Below are positions 9,401 through 18,036 of a DNA stretch of 64,000 nt, piece by piece. Origin of the DNA: Candidatus Fermentibacteraceae bacterium. Lineage in GTDB: Bacteria; Fermentibacterota; Fermentibacteria; Fermentibacterales; JCC-6. The notes beneath the pieces were generated by a model. The model had not been told where the DNA came from, ran no database searches, and saw only the letters and a program-made list of their open reading frames with translations. The DNA lies in NCBI GenBank assembly GCA_016744855.1, contig JADGDO010000005.1, forward strand, positions 1 through 64,000, given 5' to 3'. Position numbers and translations under genes: made by a program. The first letter of the stretch is position 1; each line of letters begins with the position of its first letter.

Positions 9401-9644
9401 CACCGAATCTGAGTGCATGATCATTGCTTTTCAGGTTAACTCTGATTGTCTGGCCTACATGCGAAAGTACCTCATCACCTGCCAAGTGACCGTATATATC
9501 ATTTACAAGTTTGAAATGATCAATGTCAAGAATAAGAAGTGACCAGACATGTTTTCTGAGAGAGAATGCTCTGTTAAGAGCAACGAGTGCGGTTCTGTCT
9601 TTCAGACCAGTCAGGGGGTCTGTCCCCTTCAGCCCGGTGTTCAA
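6468..9644 (-). CDS. GGDEF domain-STAND ATPase-TPR fusion regulator
   Basis: A 1058-residue soluble protein. Residues 1-160 are a GGDEF diguanylate cyclase domain with an intact FGGDEF at 80-85; the inhibitory I-site RxxD reads KSND, so product inhibition is probably lost. Residues ~175-520 form an AAA/STAND-type ATPase with Walker A GLQGTGKT (204-211) and a Walker B-like PLVFIIDNFQWAS. The rest is a long helical TPR-like array (for example AVILNNMHDIYAQKGDYNSM, AIGYYNLAESYTQL). The layout copies the cyclase-STAND-TPR regulators in which an adenylate or guanylate cyclase domain holds the first position, but with GGDEF instead. It should make c-di-GMP under control of an unknown ligand sensed by the TPR part. 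The start is taken as TTG at 9644; I see no convincing ribosome binding site, so the true start may lie slightly upstream. Confidence 0.82.
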   Translation of the reverse strand: MNTGLKGTDPLTGLKDRTALVALNRAFSLRKHVWSLLILDIDHFKLVNDIYGHLAGDEVLSHVGQTIRVNLKSNDHALRFGGDEFVVILPDTDGNSALDLAQRLLFELGSREFPGGLKISASLGIAQSKPADSELSDLISMADQALYRAKDTGRGRFVLADDLKIQRQVDPDFSHMVGRRDELRQLRELLDNSNKRAGFCLITGLQGTGKTKLVDELLNYCRFRQTPVYKTQASAVNQEENSLILDLLRNALSDLSEINLNKLRNSLSPVECYTAEQLGEYSLNTTHRTISAVPLAEKARNTRDLGIILRELSNIKPLVFIIDNFQWASPESIEFAGSVISSVPEAKIFYIAISRDVATWNQLKPVWSRINFHKIHLAPLSKLNVRTMVFFAMKSPGVPVDVLDYMMRQSGGNALFLRKLISWCVETGSLKIGKGDICLWVEPEEQKLPDDVCSIVEMMLSDCSESEMRVLKRAALAGTMLTLNLLTELTSMREFELAEILDRFVVKGFLKDDGSKYSFTYGVMRSHLISRISPSLRRKLHERTAESLVLRVSDASAELPLASEIAHHFCNSGNQIMAARYSKQAAKLTFSAGLHSESIHWYREYLNLVSGDDDPEAFFRAHINIGILFSITGKAELAEKHLTFALTLTEDPADLCGVYHRLGDNYNRRSMYPKAIEFFNKTLTLAFSLSTRPSSLINDMLGALLGLSFIYRIQCSFKQAADKLEQARKLLDQENNNYKPVIEGMYFTRLADLEAETGSSDKALAHYVKGLDICIEGNDPTGEAVILNNMHDIYAQKGDYNSMLETLKKVIKLNSKLDDRLGLAIGYYNLAESYTQLNMLDLARRYFQMYIELNSKIENQLGMAYGQFGLGKLSLLNQKGDQAVDYLRKATEIFSELNCIEMMYESQLETVKALLTVGDFDSCRNILAALPSSETEHKFSSILRHLRGVLMLYPVTHKEEPASFTEAITTIKLSISETNNPAPDEIVYMYGNLLLALEKNGNSSEGISVLEKALELLAGQLSAIDSESVRNSILSRSDIAFFLNSCRERGIAIPLLND

Positions 9645-9803
9645 TGGAATATTCTCGGTATGTACAGCGCACCCCCCGTAAAAGAAACCCCTCTACGCTA
9701 TGCATAAGCATATTAGCTTCCAAGAGTAAGCTGCAGTATAGTGGCCCTGGGCGCTATTAAGTAAGCAAAACCAATTGTCATCAACAGTCATCTACAGGTT
9801 TTT

Positions 9804-12185
9804 CTACTCGCTTACATAGACATTAAGCCAGTTTTCTGTTTCCCACAAACAATGCAGAACAGACTCCCTGGCGGAGTAAGAGTGTCCTTCCAGTGGCAAC
9901 ATTACAAGCCTTGAAGTGCCTCCCAGACCCTTGATTGCTCCAAACAGTCTTTCGCTCTGAATAGGGAATGTGCCTGAATTACTATCCTCTGCACCGTGAA
10001 TGATCAACAAAGGTTCATTAATTCTGTCTGCAAACATGAATGGGGACATCTGCCAGTAAACCTCAGGAGCTTCCCACAATGACCTGTCTTCAGACTGAAA
10101 GCCGAAAGGTGTTAGAGTTCTGTTGTATGCTCCTGATCTTGCGAGACCCGCTCTGAAGATGTCCGAGTGTGCCAATAGATTTGCTGTCATGAACGCGCCA
10201 TAAGAATGTCCCCCGACTACAAATCTGCTGCGATCCCCGATTCCCATTTCAACCACAGCATCCACAGCAGCTTCAGCATTCATTACCAGCTGATCTATGT
10301 ATGTATCATTCGGATTTTCACCGACAATTGGCATTGACGGATCATCAAGAACAGCGTAACCCATTGTCAGCCAGATTAGTGGGGACCACCAGCCAATATA
10401 GTCGTACATATAGGGAGATGATGTTATCTGTGAAGCAGCAGAGGAAGATACGAATTCCTCCGGATAGGCCCAGACAATCACCGGCAATGGACCATCCTCC
10501 GGAGAGTAGGCGGGTGGTGTATAGAGGGTTGCCGAAAGCTCGAGACCATCTTCTCTTGTATAGGTTATCAACTCTTTTGTAAACCCGTTAAGCTGGGGTG
10601 TTGGATTGGCGAAGTCAGTGATTCTACGATCTGTATTTTCTGCAAGATTCCTTATAAAGTAATTCGGGTACTCGGTTGGGGCTTCGCGCAGGAAGAGAAG
10701 GTTTCCCCCGGAGTCATTGGTAAATGCCATTGGTCTTTCATAGTAAGGGGCCTCTGAACTAAAAACGGTTTCTGTTTGATTTGTAGATAGATCAGTTTTC
10801 TTCAGAAAGGGAATGTTACCTTCTGGTGATGCTCCATCGCCTGACATCCAGATAGATTCACCGTCTTCTGAGAAGAGAACAGATCTTCCCATCTCATTCA
10901 GTATTTTCATAGGCGAGCCAGGATCGTTATAAGCATCTTCCCAGGAGTAGTCGTAGATCAGCTGTTTCGAGTAATCAGGATTTCCGGGGGCAATTCTCCA
11001 TGTGCGCATGTTTCTGGTCGGCCACCACCATTCAGAAATCAAGGCAAGAGAGGCGGTTCCCCAATCAATTCCACCAAATCTATTCTCAAGTACTGCCAGT
11101 TCTGAAGGATTGTCATCGAATGGATATGCAAGTTGCAATACCCTGTCGCGAAGCTCCGCCGGTTCACCGGCATCTCCTCCGTCAATAGCTTCCACCCAGA
11201 CCAGTGTTGACGATACATCAGCTCTCCATTCCACTGATCTTGGTCCATTGTATACACTTCCGATTGCAAGAGGGATGTTATCGCGCACCGGTAGATCTGC
11301 TATTGCATGCAGAGTCGTGCCATCTAGATCCCGTACCTCAATTCTCATGGGGAACCTTGAAGCAGTTACAGAATAAGAGAAGGGCTCATGTAGGGTGTGG
11401 ATAAGAACAATTTCCTCTCCCGGAGCAGGATCAAAGTCCCACACAATTCCAGGAAGACCTATCTCTGAGATGTTTCCGTTCAAATCAATCAGAGAAAGCT
11501 GAGAGGTCAGGTAGTATTTGAAAAGATCTTCATCGCGTTGGTTTTCAAGCAAATTCTGAAGAGTTCGAACCGGTGCTTCCTCTCCTGATGTTTCTTGTAC
11601 TACAGGTCCTTCGGGTACTGGGTTGTACTCCTGAAGAAGTAAGTCATCCACACGGGTACAGGTCAGTATACCATCGCTCGAGGGAAGCCACTTGGGGTAG
11701 GCTCTAGCTGTAAGATTGAGCACCGGTCCGGTGAGTTGTCTCGCTTCGAGCGTGGAGATTTCTATAAGCCAGAGCTCAACACCGTTTTCTGTCTCATTTG
11801 TAATTGCAACCATTGATCCATCGGGTGACCATGCCCTGCTTAACGACCTAAGTCCTTCGGGAAGACCTTCTATCGCTTGTGTTTCCAGAGTTTCCATGTT
11901 CATCAATACAATTTCTGTATAGACTGATGCTCTTGTTGGAGCAAATGTTTCCGGTCGGAATAGCATTCCAGCCAGCTTGAGCTCAGGCTGTGCTAGTTCG
12001 AGGATTGTTGAATTTTTTCTCCGCGTTCTTAGAATGCACCACTTAAAATCAGGTGAGATGCTTATCGATGGGGACCATTTCGCATCTACAATATCTATCA
12101 GAATCTGCTCAGGTTCCTGGTAGTCGATAGCGAAAAGAGAGGTAACTACAATAAAAAGGGGAATACAAGCGAATATACTTTTCAT
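9804..12185 (-). CDS. S9 family (S9D glutamyl endopeptidase-like) serine peptidase, secreted
   Basis: A 793-residue protein with a signal peptide (hydrophobic core IPLFIVVTSLFA). The N-terminal ~500 residues would be the beta-propeller; the alpha/beta-hydrolase domain follows. The catalytic triad is readable: Ser661 in GGHSYGAF, Asp734 in IHGAEDSNSG, His768 in LPLEGHSYS. The stretch around AHSDIFRAGLARSGAYNRT and the SPF-ADRI-EPLLIIHG pattern matches S9D glutamyl endopeptidases better than DPP-IV. These cut peptides in the periplasm or outside the cell. The gene sits alone, 159 bases upstream of the GGDEF-STAND gene on the same strand and divergent from the FG-GAP gene. Confidence 0.88.
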   Translation of the reverse strand: MKSIFACIPLFIVVTSLFAIDYQEPEQILIDIVDAKWSPSISISPDFKWCILRTRRKNSTILELAQPELKLAGMLFRPETFAPTRASVYTEIVLMNMETLETQAIEGLPEGLRSLSRAWSPDGSMVAITNETENGVELWLIEISTLEARQLTGPVLNLTARAYPKWLPSSDGILTCTRVDDLLLQEYNPVPEGPVVQETSGEEAPVRTLQNLLENQRDEDLFKYYLTSQLSLIDLNGNISEIGLPGIVWDFDPAPGEEIVLIHTLHEPFSYSVTASRFPMRIEVRDLDGTTLHAIADLPVRDNIPLAIGSVYNGPRSVEWRADVSSTLVWVEAIDGGDAGEPAELRDRVLQLAYPFDDNPSELAVLENRFGGIDWGTASLALISEWWWPTRNMRTWRIAPGNPDYSKQLIYDYSWEDAYNDPGSPMKILNEMGRSVLFSEDGESIWMSGDGASPEGNIPFLKKTDLSTNQTETVFSSEAPYYERPMAFTNDSGGNLLFLREAPTEYPNYFIRNLAENTDRRITDFANPTPQLNGFTKELITYTREDGLELSATLYTPPAYSPEDGPLPVIVWAYPEEFVSSSAASQITSSPYMYDYIGWWSPLIWLTMGYAVLDDPSMPIVGENPNDTYIDQLVMNAEAAVDAVVEMGIGDRSRFVVGGHSYGAFMTANLLAHSDIFRAGLARSGAYNRTLTPFGFQSEDRSLWEAPEVYWQMSPFMFADRINEPLLIIHGAEDSNSGTFPIQSERLFGAIKGLGGTSRLVMLPLEGHSYSARESVLHCLWETENWLNVYVSE

Positions 12186-12336
12186 TTTCGCACCTTTCAG
12201 AAAGAGCTTTTGTGTTGTTTATATGAATATGCAACACTAAACATAGAAAGGCGAATTTTACTTGTTTTATATAGTGTTTGATTTTATAGTAGTGCACGGT
12301 GTTCTATGATAAGTTTCGCGAAATGAAAGGAAATCG

Positions 12337-13560
12337 ATGAAAATGAAGTTTTGCTTGATTGCTTTGGCTCTGCTCTGCTTTTCAGCAGCGGTTGCGCTTG
12401 ATTACCAGGCTCCTTTTAAAATTAATGCAAATGGATCTCCCATTGAGTTGGGGCTGGGTCATGCTAACCCCCTTGTTACTGACTGGAACGGAGATGGCCT
12501 GAAGGATCTAATGATTGGGCAGTACAGTTCGGCAAAAATCAGATACTATATCAACTCGGGCTCCAACGAAGCGCCTGTGTTTACTTCATTTACCTATCTT
12601 CAGGCAGATGGAACAGATATTTCCCTCTCTTCCGGTTGATGCACCGGAGCAACAAATCCACAGGCTGTGGACTTTAATAATGACGGACTTGATGACTTAA
12701 TCGTTGGAGAAAGAGAAGGCTTCGTAAATTATTTCAGAAGGCTTGCAGATGGAACTCTTACCAGTGAGGGAAGAATTCAATCAGGAGCTGCTGACCTTGA
12801 TGTTGGCAATAACTCTGCACCTTTTGTGTACGACTGGAATAACGACGGTCTGCTTGATCTAATTGTAGGCAGAGAAGCTACTTCCGGTGGAAGCGTACAT
12901 CTCTTTCTAAATGAGGGAACCGAAGAGACTGCTGTTTTCGACGGATTTACTCCTGTGATGAAGGGTTCTTCTCCGGTTTCCTGGTCAAGAAGCATACCGC
13001 ACATGAGAGATATGAATGATGATGGTCTAACGGATCTTCTTGTTGGAGAGGATAATGGTCACACTTATTATCTCGAAAACTCTGGAAGTGTAGGTTCTCC
13101 TGTTTTTACAACAAGTCCTGCAATTTCTGTTAACGGCAGTGCTTATGCATGGCCTTCAGGACAGACAGATTGCACAGTTTATGTAAATGACTGGAATGAA
13201 GATGGTGTTCTTGACATTATTCAGGGGAATTACGTTAAGAATGTATGGGTCTTCCTCGGTAACAGCGTTTCTGTAGAGGGATCAACTTCTCAGGCTGTTG
13301 GTCCTGAAGTTTCAATAGATCTATACACCAATCCTCTTTTCAACTCTTTGAACTATTCCCTTACATCAGCGCAACCGGTTTCCGTTGCAATCAGCATTGT
13401 AGGAATGGATGGAAGAATTGTACAGCAGTGGGACCTTGGAGTTCTACAGGGATCCTCGGATCATATTCATAACGTATCAGACTTGCCATGCGGTGTTTAC
13501 TCGATGGTGGTTCAGGCCGGCAGCGAGATGTCCAGCCGTCAGATTGCAGTGATTCGCTAA
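12337..13560 (+). CDS. Secreted FG-GAP/VCBS repeat protein with sorting domain and an in-frame TGA at codon 101 (candidate selenoprotein)
   Basis: ATG at 12337 follows AAAGGAAATCG. A signal peptide (MKMKFCLIALALLCFSAAVA) leads into five FG-GAP/VCBS Ca-binding repeats with cores DWNGDGLKDLMIG, DFNNDGLDDLIVG, DWNNDGLLDLIVG, DMNDDGLTDLLVG and DWNEDGVLDII. Residues ~320-407 form a FlgD/type IX-like C-terminal domain. One TGA (12637-12639) lies between repeats 1 and 2, followed at once by a Cys codon: SSG-TGA-Cys-TGA(Thr-Gly-Ala)TNPQ. The frame is open on both sides to TAA at 13558-13560, 407 residues in all. Repeat 4-5 has a Cys at the matching linker. The part after TGA has no start site or signal of its own, since the next possible start is a GTG inside a repeat. 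Selenocysteine insertion is the most attractive reading; a nonsense mutation or sequencing error remains possible. The role is probably cell-surface adhesion or binding. Confidence 0.75.
12654..12674 (+). promoter_or_regulatory. SECIS-like hairpin after the TGA at 12637
   Basis: TCCAC (12657-12661) pairs perfectly with GTGGA (12667-12671) around the loop AGGCT. A mismatch and two further A-U pairs extend it outward. The loop begins 23 bases after the TGA, with 22 nt between, inside the 16-37 nt window known for bacterial SECIS elements. Its AGG start resembles the E. coli fdhF loop AGGUCU and the hairpin at 629-652 in this window. Folded by hand only. Confidence 0.45.
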
Positions 13561-13578
13561 AGATTACCGAATTAGATC

Positions 13579-13600
13579 AGGGCGGCTGAAAGGCCGCCCT
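13579..13600 (+). terminator. Hairpin after the FG-GAP gene, possible terminator
   Basis: AGGGCGGC (13579-13586) pairs perfectly with GCCGCCCT (13593-13600) around TGAAAG. No clear T run follows, so it may be a weak or factor-assisted terminator. Confidence 0.6.
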
Positions 13601-13718
13601 GTCTCATAATCAGCTTTCTCCTGCCTACTACAAGATTAAATCAATGTGACAGGGAACTACTGGAAATTGAATGGGTTATCTTCTTAAGTTGCCATACAAC
13701 CAAACCAGGAGTGTATGA

Positions 13719-14780
13719 TTGAAAATTGTTAAATTCAAGAATCCTTCTACACATTTGATTGTCCTTTCGTTTATCATGCTTACTCTGGGGTTTGTTATGG
13801 CTTACTACGTTAACAGCACTGTGAATAATCTCAAGTTTGATGCTCTGATAATCAATGAAACAGGTACCCTCCGTGGATCTATCCAACGGGCGACAAAGCT
13901 TGCTCTTTTAAATTCTCCTGAACTTGCCGGGCAGTTGATAACAGATATCAACAGGCAATTTGATCACTTTGTGTCGAGTGATGATTGCAACAATCATGAA
14001 GGTGCTGAAGACATTGTATTCAGGGGGGTTATTGAACTCCGGAGGGAGTGGAATTCACTCGAAAACCTTTTGAATGAGTTTTTAGTTGTCCCATCCGATG
14101 AGATAATAATGGGTATTATTCTTGAAAGTGAGCATTGTTGGGAAACTGCTGATTCAATCGTACTTAATGCACAGTTTGCTACGGAAGGTAAAGTGGGTGA
14201 ATTTGAGCTTTTCTATAAAATCCTGGTGATTAATGCTATAACAGCTGTTTTGATAATACTATACATAGTTCTTTATGTCAGAAAGAAGCTTGAATTTGAA
14301 GCCTTCCATGATCCTCTTACCGGTTTACTCAATAGAAGGTCTTATGGTGAAGTGATCCAATCAGAGGTTGCCAGAAGCGTTAGATATAATTCAAGATTGT
14401 CTCTGATAATATTTGACATTGATAATTTCAAACTCGTGAATGATAACCATGGGCATGGAGTGGGGGATAGGCTATTTATTGATCTCGCAAGAGAAGTGTC
14501 TCAATCTGTGCGCGAAAGTGACTTTGTATTTAGAGTGGGTGGTGATGAGTTTGCCATCTTATGTCCTGAGACATCTGCAGATGGTGCATTCAAACTTGCA
14601 GAAAAGATTAGAAAGAAAACAGAGGGGTACAGTTTTGGAACAGGTGAAACTGAGACAATAAGCCTTGGTGTTGCAGAATTCCATAAGGGCTTAACCAAAA
14701 AGCAACTGGATAAACTTGCCGACCAAGCTCTGTACAAGGCGAAGAACAATGGAAGAAATCGTACTGAGATCAGTACTTAG
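13719..14780 (+). CDS. Membrane diguanylate cyclase with PilJ/NarX-like sensor segment
   Basis: Start TTG at 13719 follows AGGAG (13707-13711) with 7-base spacing. The 353-residue protein has a transmembrane helix at about 13-31, a periplasmic helical segment (residues ~32-175) beginning NETGTLRGSIQRATKLAL, which recalls type IV pilus/NarX-type nitrate-sensing four-helix domains, and a second helix at ~177-197. The cytoplasmic GGDEF domain has VGGDEF (273-278) and an intact RESD I-site (265-268), so it should make c-di-GMP with product inhibition. The EAFHDPLTGLLNRRSYGEV segment marks the domain start. The signal sensed is unknown. A small secreted-protein gene follows 13 bases later, probably in the same transcript. 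Confidence 0.9.
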   Translation: MKIVKFKNPSTHLIVLSFIMLTLGFVMAYYVNSTVNNLKFDALIINETGTLRGSIQRATKLALLNSPELAGQLITDINRQFDHFVSSDDCNNHEGAEDIVFRGVIELRREWNSLENLLNEFLVVPSDEIIMGIILESEHCWETADSIVLNAQFATEGKVGEFELFYKILVINAITAVLIILYIVLYVRKKLEFEAFHDPLTGLLNRRSYGEVIQSEVARSVRYNSRLSLIIFDIDNFKLVNDNHGHGVGDRLFIDLAREVSQSVRESDFVFRVGGDEFAILCPETSADGAFKLAEKIRKKTEGYSFGTGETETISLGVAEFHKGLTKKQLDKLADQALYKAKNNGRNRTEIST

Positions 14781-14793
14781 GGGAGGATAGTAC

Positions 14794-15375
14794 ATGAATA
14801 GTGTATCAAGCTTACTATGCGTAGTTACATTGTTAATTGTGTCCACGGTTTTCGCAGAGCCTGACACTGGTTGCTATTTGGTTGAAACCTCTTATCCAAT
14901 TACCGATTTCTACTTTAGTCTCCCTGTTTCTCAATCAAATGATGATGCCATTATCCGCGACCTGGACTTGGCAAGCAGCCTGGGATGGATGTTTGTTCTG
15001 GATGACAGAATTGATTTAGGTCCCTCGCTTTTTTTCAGTTCTTACAAAAATGGCGGGTGGCACAGTCAGATAGGGGCCAGGGCAAATTTAAGATACAATT
15101 TAAATGATTCCTTCAATCTGAATCTCTCTCCCGGCCTTATCTTTGGCGATAGTCCTACCCCGGGAGGATTTGCCGGCTATACTGCTGAGCTTTCAGTTGA
15201 TTGGAAACGTTGGGCTGGGCTTTCCATCAGACTGGACAATGTGGAGACTTTCCAATCTGATCGTGACCAGATAGTGCACGTCGGTCTGCAATTCGGATCT
15301 TATGCAGGTATGGGTCTTTCAGCTCTTGGAGCAATAAGCGGTGGGATAGCCTATCTGTCAGACCGGATAGATTAA
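14794..15375 (+). CDS. Secreted or outer-membrane protein of unknown function
   Basis: A 193-residue protein with a signal peptide (SLLCVVTLLIVSTVFA, then EPDTG). The remainder alternates polar and hydrophobic residues in short strands with many aromatic and glycine positions (GWMFVLDDRIDLGPSLFFSS, ARANLRYNLNDSFNLNLS, GYTAELSVDWKRWAGLS), as in small eight-stranded outer-membrane beta-barrels. It does not end in a classic terminal aromatic residue. I do not recognise the family. It follows the diguanylate cyclase by 13 bases, so it may be a c-di-GMP-linked surface component; that is inference from position only. Confidence 0.7.
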   Translation: MNSVSSLLCVVTLLIVSTVFAEPDTGCYLVETSYPITDFYFSLPVSQSNDDAIIRDLDLASSLGWMFVLDDRIDLGPSLFFSSYKNGGWHSQIGARANLRYNLNDSFNLNLSPGLIFGDSPTPGGFAGYTAELSVDWKRWAGLSIRLDNVETFQSDRDQIVHVGLQFGSYAGMGLSALGAISGGIAYLSDRID

Positions 15376-15405
15376 CAGTCTGGTTAATCCATCCGGCAGG
15401 AAAGT

Positions 15406-17076
15406 CTATTTTTTGTTTTTCTTGAGCTTTTTCCAGGAATCTCTGAGAGTGATAGTGCGATTGAATACCATCTTTTCAGAAGTGGAATCAGGATCAATGC
15501 TGAAATAACCCTTTCGTTCAAACTGGCAGATAAAACCCGGTGTCTTACTTCTCATATGGTCTTCCACCATGCAGTTTGTTGTGACTAGGAGAGAATCAGG
15601 ATTCAGATTAGAAGTGAAATCGATCCCATCTTCATTATCCATTGGATTTTCTTTATTGAAGAGTCGGTCATAGAGCCTAGCTTCAACAGGGAAGCTGTGG
15701 GCTGCAGAGACCCAGTGCAGAGTTCCTTTAACCCTTCTACCGTCTGGAGCATTCCCTCCTCTTGTGTCAGGATCGTATGTGCATCTGATCTCTGTTATCA
15801 GTCCATCTTCGTCTTTAACAACAGCTGTACAGGTTACTAGATAGGCATATCTCAATCTGACTTCTCTTCCGGGGCCCATCCTGAAGAACTTCTTCGGAGG
15901 GTCCTCCATGAAATCATCTCTCTCAATGTAGAGTTCTCTGCTGAAGGGAGTCGGACGGGTTCCAGCAGATTCATCCTCTGGGTTCACAACGTAATCAAAA
16001 TGCTCAGTTTTATCTTCAGGATAGTTTTCGATAACCAGTTTTACCGGGTTCATCACAGACATTACCCTTGGTGCAACTTTGTTCAATTTCTCCCGAATGC
16101 TGTGTTCGAAGAGAGCAACATCTACTGTGCTGTTCCGTTTTGCGAGACCTATTAAAGAACAGAAATTCCTGATTGCATCAGCAGGAACACCTCGTCTGCG
16201 AAGCCCGCTTAACGTAGGCATTCTTGGATCATCCCACCCGTTAACGAGGCCCTTTTCCACCAGTGTTCTTAGATTACGCTTGCTCAAAACGGTATAGCTC
16301 ATGTTGAGTCGTGCAAACTCAATTTGTCTGGAGCGGTAGATGTCGAGTTTTTCCAGGTACCAGTTGTAAAGTGGGCGGTTGGGTTCGAATTCAAGAGTAC
16401 AGATGCTGTGGGTTATGTTCTCTGAGGAATCCTCTAGGCAGTGAGCAAAATCATACATGGGATAGATACACCATGTGCTGCCTGTTCTGTGATGATCTCG
16501 GTGCAGAATTCTGTACATGTGAGGGTCTCTCAGGCACATGGTCGGGCTTGTCATGTCGATTTTTGCCCTCAGCGTTCTAGTACCCTCTGGAAACTCTCCG
16601 TTTTTCATTCTTCTGAACAGATCCAGGTTTTCCTCAATTGACCGGTCTCTGAAAGGACTGTTTTTGCCTGGTTTTGAAGCAAAACCTCTATATGCTCTTG
16701 TATCTTCTGGAGATAGGTCGCATACATACGCCAAGCCCATCCCAATTAGCTTCTCTGCAAGTATATACATTCTTTCAAAGTAATCTGATGCAAAGTGAAG
16801 ACTGCTCCACTTGAAGCCAAGCCACTCTACGTCGTGCTTGATTGCATCAACATATTCAATGTCTTCTTTGACTGGATTTGTGTCATCAAACCTTAGATTG
16901 CACTTGCCATTGTATTCCTGGGCAATCCCGAAATTTGTGCATATTGATTTTGCATGACCAATGTGCAGGTATCCGTTCGGCTCTGGCGGGAATCTGGTTG
17001 TAATATCCGAATGCTTACCTGAAGCAATGTCGGCGTCTATTATTTCTCTGATGAAATCTTTTGCTTTTTCGTCCAT
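15406..17076 (-). CDS. glnS: Glutaminyl-tRNA synthetase
   Basis: The start is placed at ATG 17076 because AAAGGAG lies 8 bases before it; upstream in-frame starts would take in that site. About 556 residues, normal for GlnRS. Class I signatures: HIGH in [10 protein letters not shown] (about 38-41) and the KMSKS-type VLSKRNL. The order [24 protein letters not shown] and [11 protein letters not shown] is typical of GlnRS, and separates it from GluRS. The C-terminal part is the anticodon-binding beta-barrel domain. It charges tRNA-Gln directly, so Gln-tRNA need not be made by the GatCAB route. It is the last gene of the asnB-GCS2-glnS run. Confidence 0.95.
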   Translation of the reverse strand: MDEKAKDFIREIIDADIASGKHSDITTRFPPEPNGYLHIGHAKSICTNFGIAQEYNGKCNLRFDDTNPVKEDIEYVDAIKHDVEWLGFKWSSLHFASDYFERMYILAEKLIGMGLAYVCDLSPEDTRAYRGFASKPGKNSPFRDRSIEENLDLFRRMKNGEFPEGTRTLRAKIDMTSPTMCLRDPHMYRILHRDHHRTGSTWCIYPMYDFAHCLEDSSENITHSICTLEFEPNRPLYNWYLEKLDIYRSRQIEFARLNMSYTVLSKRNLRTLVEKGLVNGWDDPRMPTLSGLRRRGVPADAIRNFCSLIGLAKRNSTVDVALFEHSIREKLNKVAPRVMSVMNPVKLVIENYPEDKTEHFDYVVNPEDESAGTRPTPFSRELYIERDDFMEDPPKKFFRMGPGREVRLRYAYLVTCTAVVKDEDGLITEIRCTYDPDTRGGNAPDGRRVKGTLHWVSAAHSFPVEARLYDRLFNKENPMDNEDGIDFTSNLNPDSLLVTTNCMVEDHMRSKTPGFICQFERKGYFSIDPDSTSEKMVFNRTITLRDSWKKLKKNKK

Positions 17077-17121
17077 TATAAACTCTCCTTTAAGATGATA
17101 TGATAGCAATCATAATTGAAA

Positions 17122-18036
17122 TCAGTTACCGTTATCATGCATTACTTGCTGAACCATATCGAGGAAAGTTATCCAGGTGTTCCGGAACATGTGCAGGGGT
17201 CTGGAATCGAGAGTGCGCAACTCGAGTGTTGTTCCTTTTGTATTAAGTCTGACATCTGTAAAAATAGTTGTGAAATGGACAAGGAATTCGTCAAAGGACG
17301 GAGAAGGACTGATTTCCTCGAATGGCAGACCGCTTTGTAATTCCAAAGCGTTGAGCGCAAAACTTATCAACTTTTCAAGTAGAATATCAGAGGTAAAAAT
17401 CTCATCAGATTTACTGCACCGAAGACCACATCTGGATGGATCTGTTTTGTCCCAGATATCCCTTCGCTGATCACCCATTGCAAATCCATCTTCTCTGGAA
17501 AGAGCACACATGAAAGCCCATATCTGTAACAGCTCATCAAACTTCATCAGAGAAACATGAAGATGTATTGCTGCTGTGCCTTTCATCATTTCTCTTCCTC
17601 TGTCACTTACCGTGCCAAGAAGATCATGCAAATCGTGATACCTTTTTGCTTCAAGCAGCATCTCGGCACTGCCGCGATCTGGAATGAAAGGAACAGGTAT
17701 ATAACTAACACCTGTTAATTCCTTCACGCTCTTTACTGTTTTTTCAATGGTCTCAAGTAGCTGATCAAATCTTACAAGTTCATTCAGTTTAAGGGGTGGG
17801 CTGCTGAATTCTAATTGACCTCCTGGCTCGAAGGTAATGTACATTTTCTGCTTATTGATGACCTTGCCGTCAATATTGTCGAAACCCAATGAAGGTAAAG
17901 TGTTTATTACCCTTTTCAGATCATCGCGGGAGAGTGGCTTCTCTGCCATCAACTCGTACTCAAAACCGAATTCCCTCTCGTCTCTTCCGGCAATTCTGTT
18001 TTTCAGTAAAGATTTGAACTTATCAAAATATCTCAA
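17122..18036 (-). CDS. GCS2-family glutamate-cysteine ligase-like protein
   Basis: A 304-residue protein with GCS2 (PF04107-type) features: GFEYELMAEKP near the N-terminus, ITFEPGGQLEFSSPP (about 68-82), and KGTAAIHLHVSL (about 152-163). These correspond to the ATP/Mg and glutamate-binding strands of plant and proteobacterial gamma-glutamylcysteine ligases. The protein is shorter than those enzymes (about 450 residues), so the product may be gamma-glutamylcysteine or another gamma-glutamyl amide. The TTG start at 18036 overlaps the asnB stop codon (TTGA), with GGAAGG just upstream, so it is translationally coupled to asnB. No glutathione synthetase is in the window. Confidence 0.78.
   Translation of the reverse strand: MRYFDKFKSLLKNRIAGRDEREFGFEYELMAEKPLSRDDLKRVINTLPSLGFDNIDGKVINKQKMYITFEPGGQLEFSSPPLKLNELVRFDQLLETIEKTVKSVKELTGVSYIPVPFIPDRGSAEMLLEAKRYHDLHDLLGTVSDRGREMMKGTAAIHLHVSLMKFDELLQIWAFMCALSREDGFAMGDQRRDIWDKTDPSRCGLRCSKSDEIFTSDILLEKLISFALNALELQSGLPFEEISPSPSFDEFLVHFTTIFTDVRLNTKGTTLELRTLDSRPLHMFRNTWITFLDMVQQVMHDNGN

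Noticed and set aside
9645-9803. tRNA or small RNA gene between the S9 peptidase and GGDEF-STAND genes
   Set aside because: I could not fold a cloverleaf or find a clear promoter-terminator pair there.
512-13560. Genome-wide recoding of TGA as a sense codon
   Set aside because: TGA is the ordinary stop of many intact genes here (NlpC/P60 at 4488, asnB at 18033, IspZ-like at 28562, the membrane proteins at 21397 and 62940), so only the two special cases could be recoded.
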